NCBI GenBank assembly: GCA_012934845.2
Contig: WNNJ02003440.1
Span: forward strand, 1 to 64,000
DNA from: Pomphorhynchus laevis
Lineage: Eukaryota > Acanthocephala > Palaeacanthocephala > Echinorhynchida > Pomphorhynchidae
Length of the DNA stretch: 64,000 nt
Direction of reading: 5' to 3'
Each line of letters opens with the position of its first letter. Position 1 is the stretch's first letter. Under the pieces are notes generated by a model. The model made no database searches, was not told where the DNA came from, and saw nothing but the letters and a program-made list of their open reading frames with translations. A program made the translations under genes and the position numbers. Of the stretch, positions 63,661-64,000 are shown one piece after another.

Positions 63661-63854
63661 AAAAATTATGACTTAAAAGTTACATGTACTCAAATAGATT
63701 GAGTAATCTATTTACATACGTAAGTACTAATGATTTCAATTTTAGATCTTTTAAATGTAACAGAAAAATTGTATAGTTTGTAATGTTATAAATAATAATT
63801 GTATTGTAAGTACTACGACAATCAAATGTTTTTCATAAAATATTAATAATAATT

Positions 63855-64000
63855 GTAACTGCGATACCGCAGGTGTAGTGTATCTAATACAATATACATG
63901 TGGATTGCAGTATCTAGGAAAAACATATCAAATGTTACTAGGTTTAGGCAACACATATATAATATACAGCATTAAATCAGTTAACTGAGTCTACGTATTT
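63855..64000 (+). mobile_element. Penelope-like element GIY-YIG endonuclease fragment
   Basis: At the window edge the plus strand reads CDTAGVVYLIQYTCGLQYLG, then KT, and RFRQHIYNIQH in the next frame. This is the GIY-YIG-type endonuclease start of Penelope-like elements (G-x-VYLI-x-C-x-CG-x-x-YVGKT). The first motif is VVYLI and the second YLGKT. A frame change follows directly. The piece continues beyond the window. Confidence 0.7.

Noticed and set aside
1-64000. tRNA or rRNA genes
   Set aside because: Only the decayed SINE tRNA-like halves were found; no complete cloverleaf or rRNA segment was recognised by eye.

Overview
The window looks like a repeat-choked stretch of an invertebrate animal genome; the taxon cannot be fixed from sequence alone. 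It is AT-rich, has spliceosomal introns as short as 50 nt, and carries two recognisable animal ER-Golgi SNARE genes. At least nine retroelement families (RLE-type, CR1-like, I/R1-like and RTE-like LINEs, Penelope-like, a Ty3/gypsy fossil), one Merlin DNA transposon, a dimeric tRNA-derived SINE and several fold-back elements fill most of the rest.

Layout. 0.1-6.2 kb: three minus-strand RLE-type LINE copies. 6.2-15.5 kb: a 5'-truncated CR1-like LINE, a Penelope RT scrap, a nearly intact minus-strand CR1-like LINE (ORF1 and a 969-codon ORF2, with a 20-bp tandem array at its 5' end), and a degenerate head-to-head copy. 15.5-20.7 kb: host island with BET1 (16622-16969), an unidentified minus-strand exon-like frame, an ankyrin exon, a long palindrome and SINEs. 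20.7-33.5 kb: fossil LINEs, including two related CR1-like copies facing each other tail to tail. 34.5-62.6 kb: a split host gene that I recognise as SEC20/BNIP1. Six short in-phase exons are separated by introns of 50 nt to 15.8 kb, and the large introns consist almost wholly of transposons: an almost intact RLE LINE, an almost intact CR1-like LINE, I/R1-like and RTE-like LINEs, a Merlin element and a gypsy remnant. 62.7-64 kb: low-copy repeats, a short GC-rich island and a Penelope GIY-YIG endonuclease scrap at the right edge.

How it fits together. The host content is small. BET1 is a Qc-SNARE of ER-Golgi transport. SEC20 is the SNARE of Golgi-to-ER retrieval; its N-terminal exon and membrane-anchor exon are not found here. 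The rest is transposon biology. The CR1-like family shows structures worth describing: a 3' terminal hairpin whose stem changes by compensatory substitutions between copies, 5' tandem promoter-like arrays ending in a CGCTCGC box, and an ORF1 with a small Cys-rich finger shared with a second CR1-like family.

I found no evidence of a wholly new molecular system. The best candidates for unrecorded biology are the split SEC20 gene, the LINE 3' hairpin and 5' array, and the CXC-like finger at the N terminus of an RLE retrotransposon.
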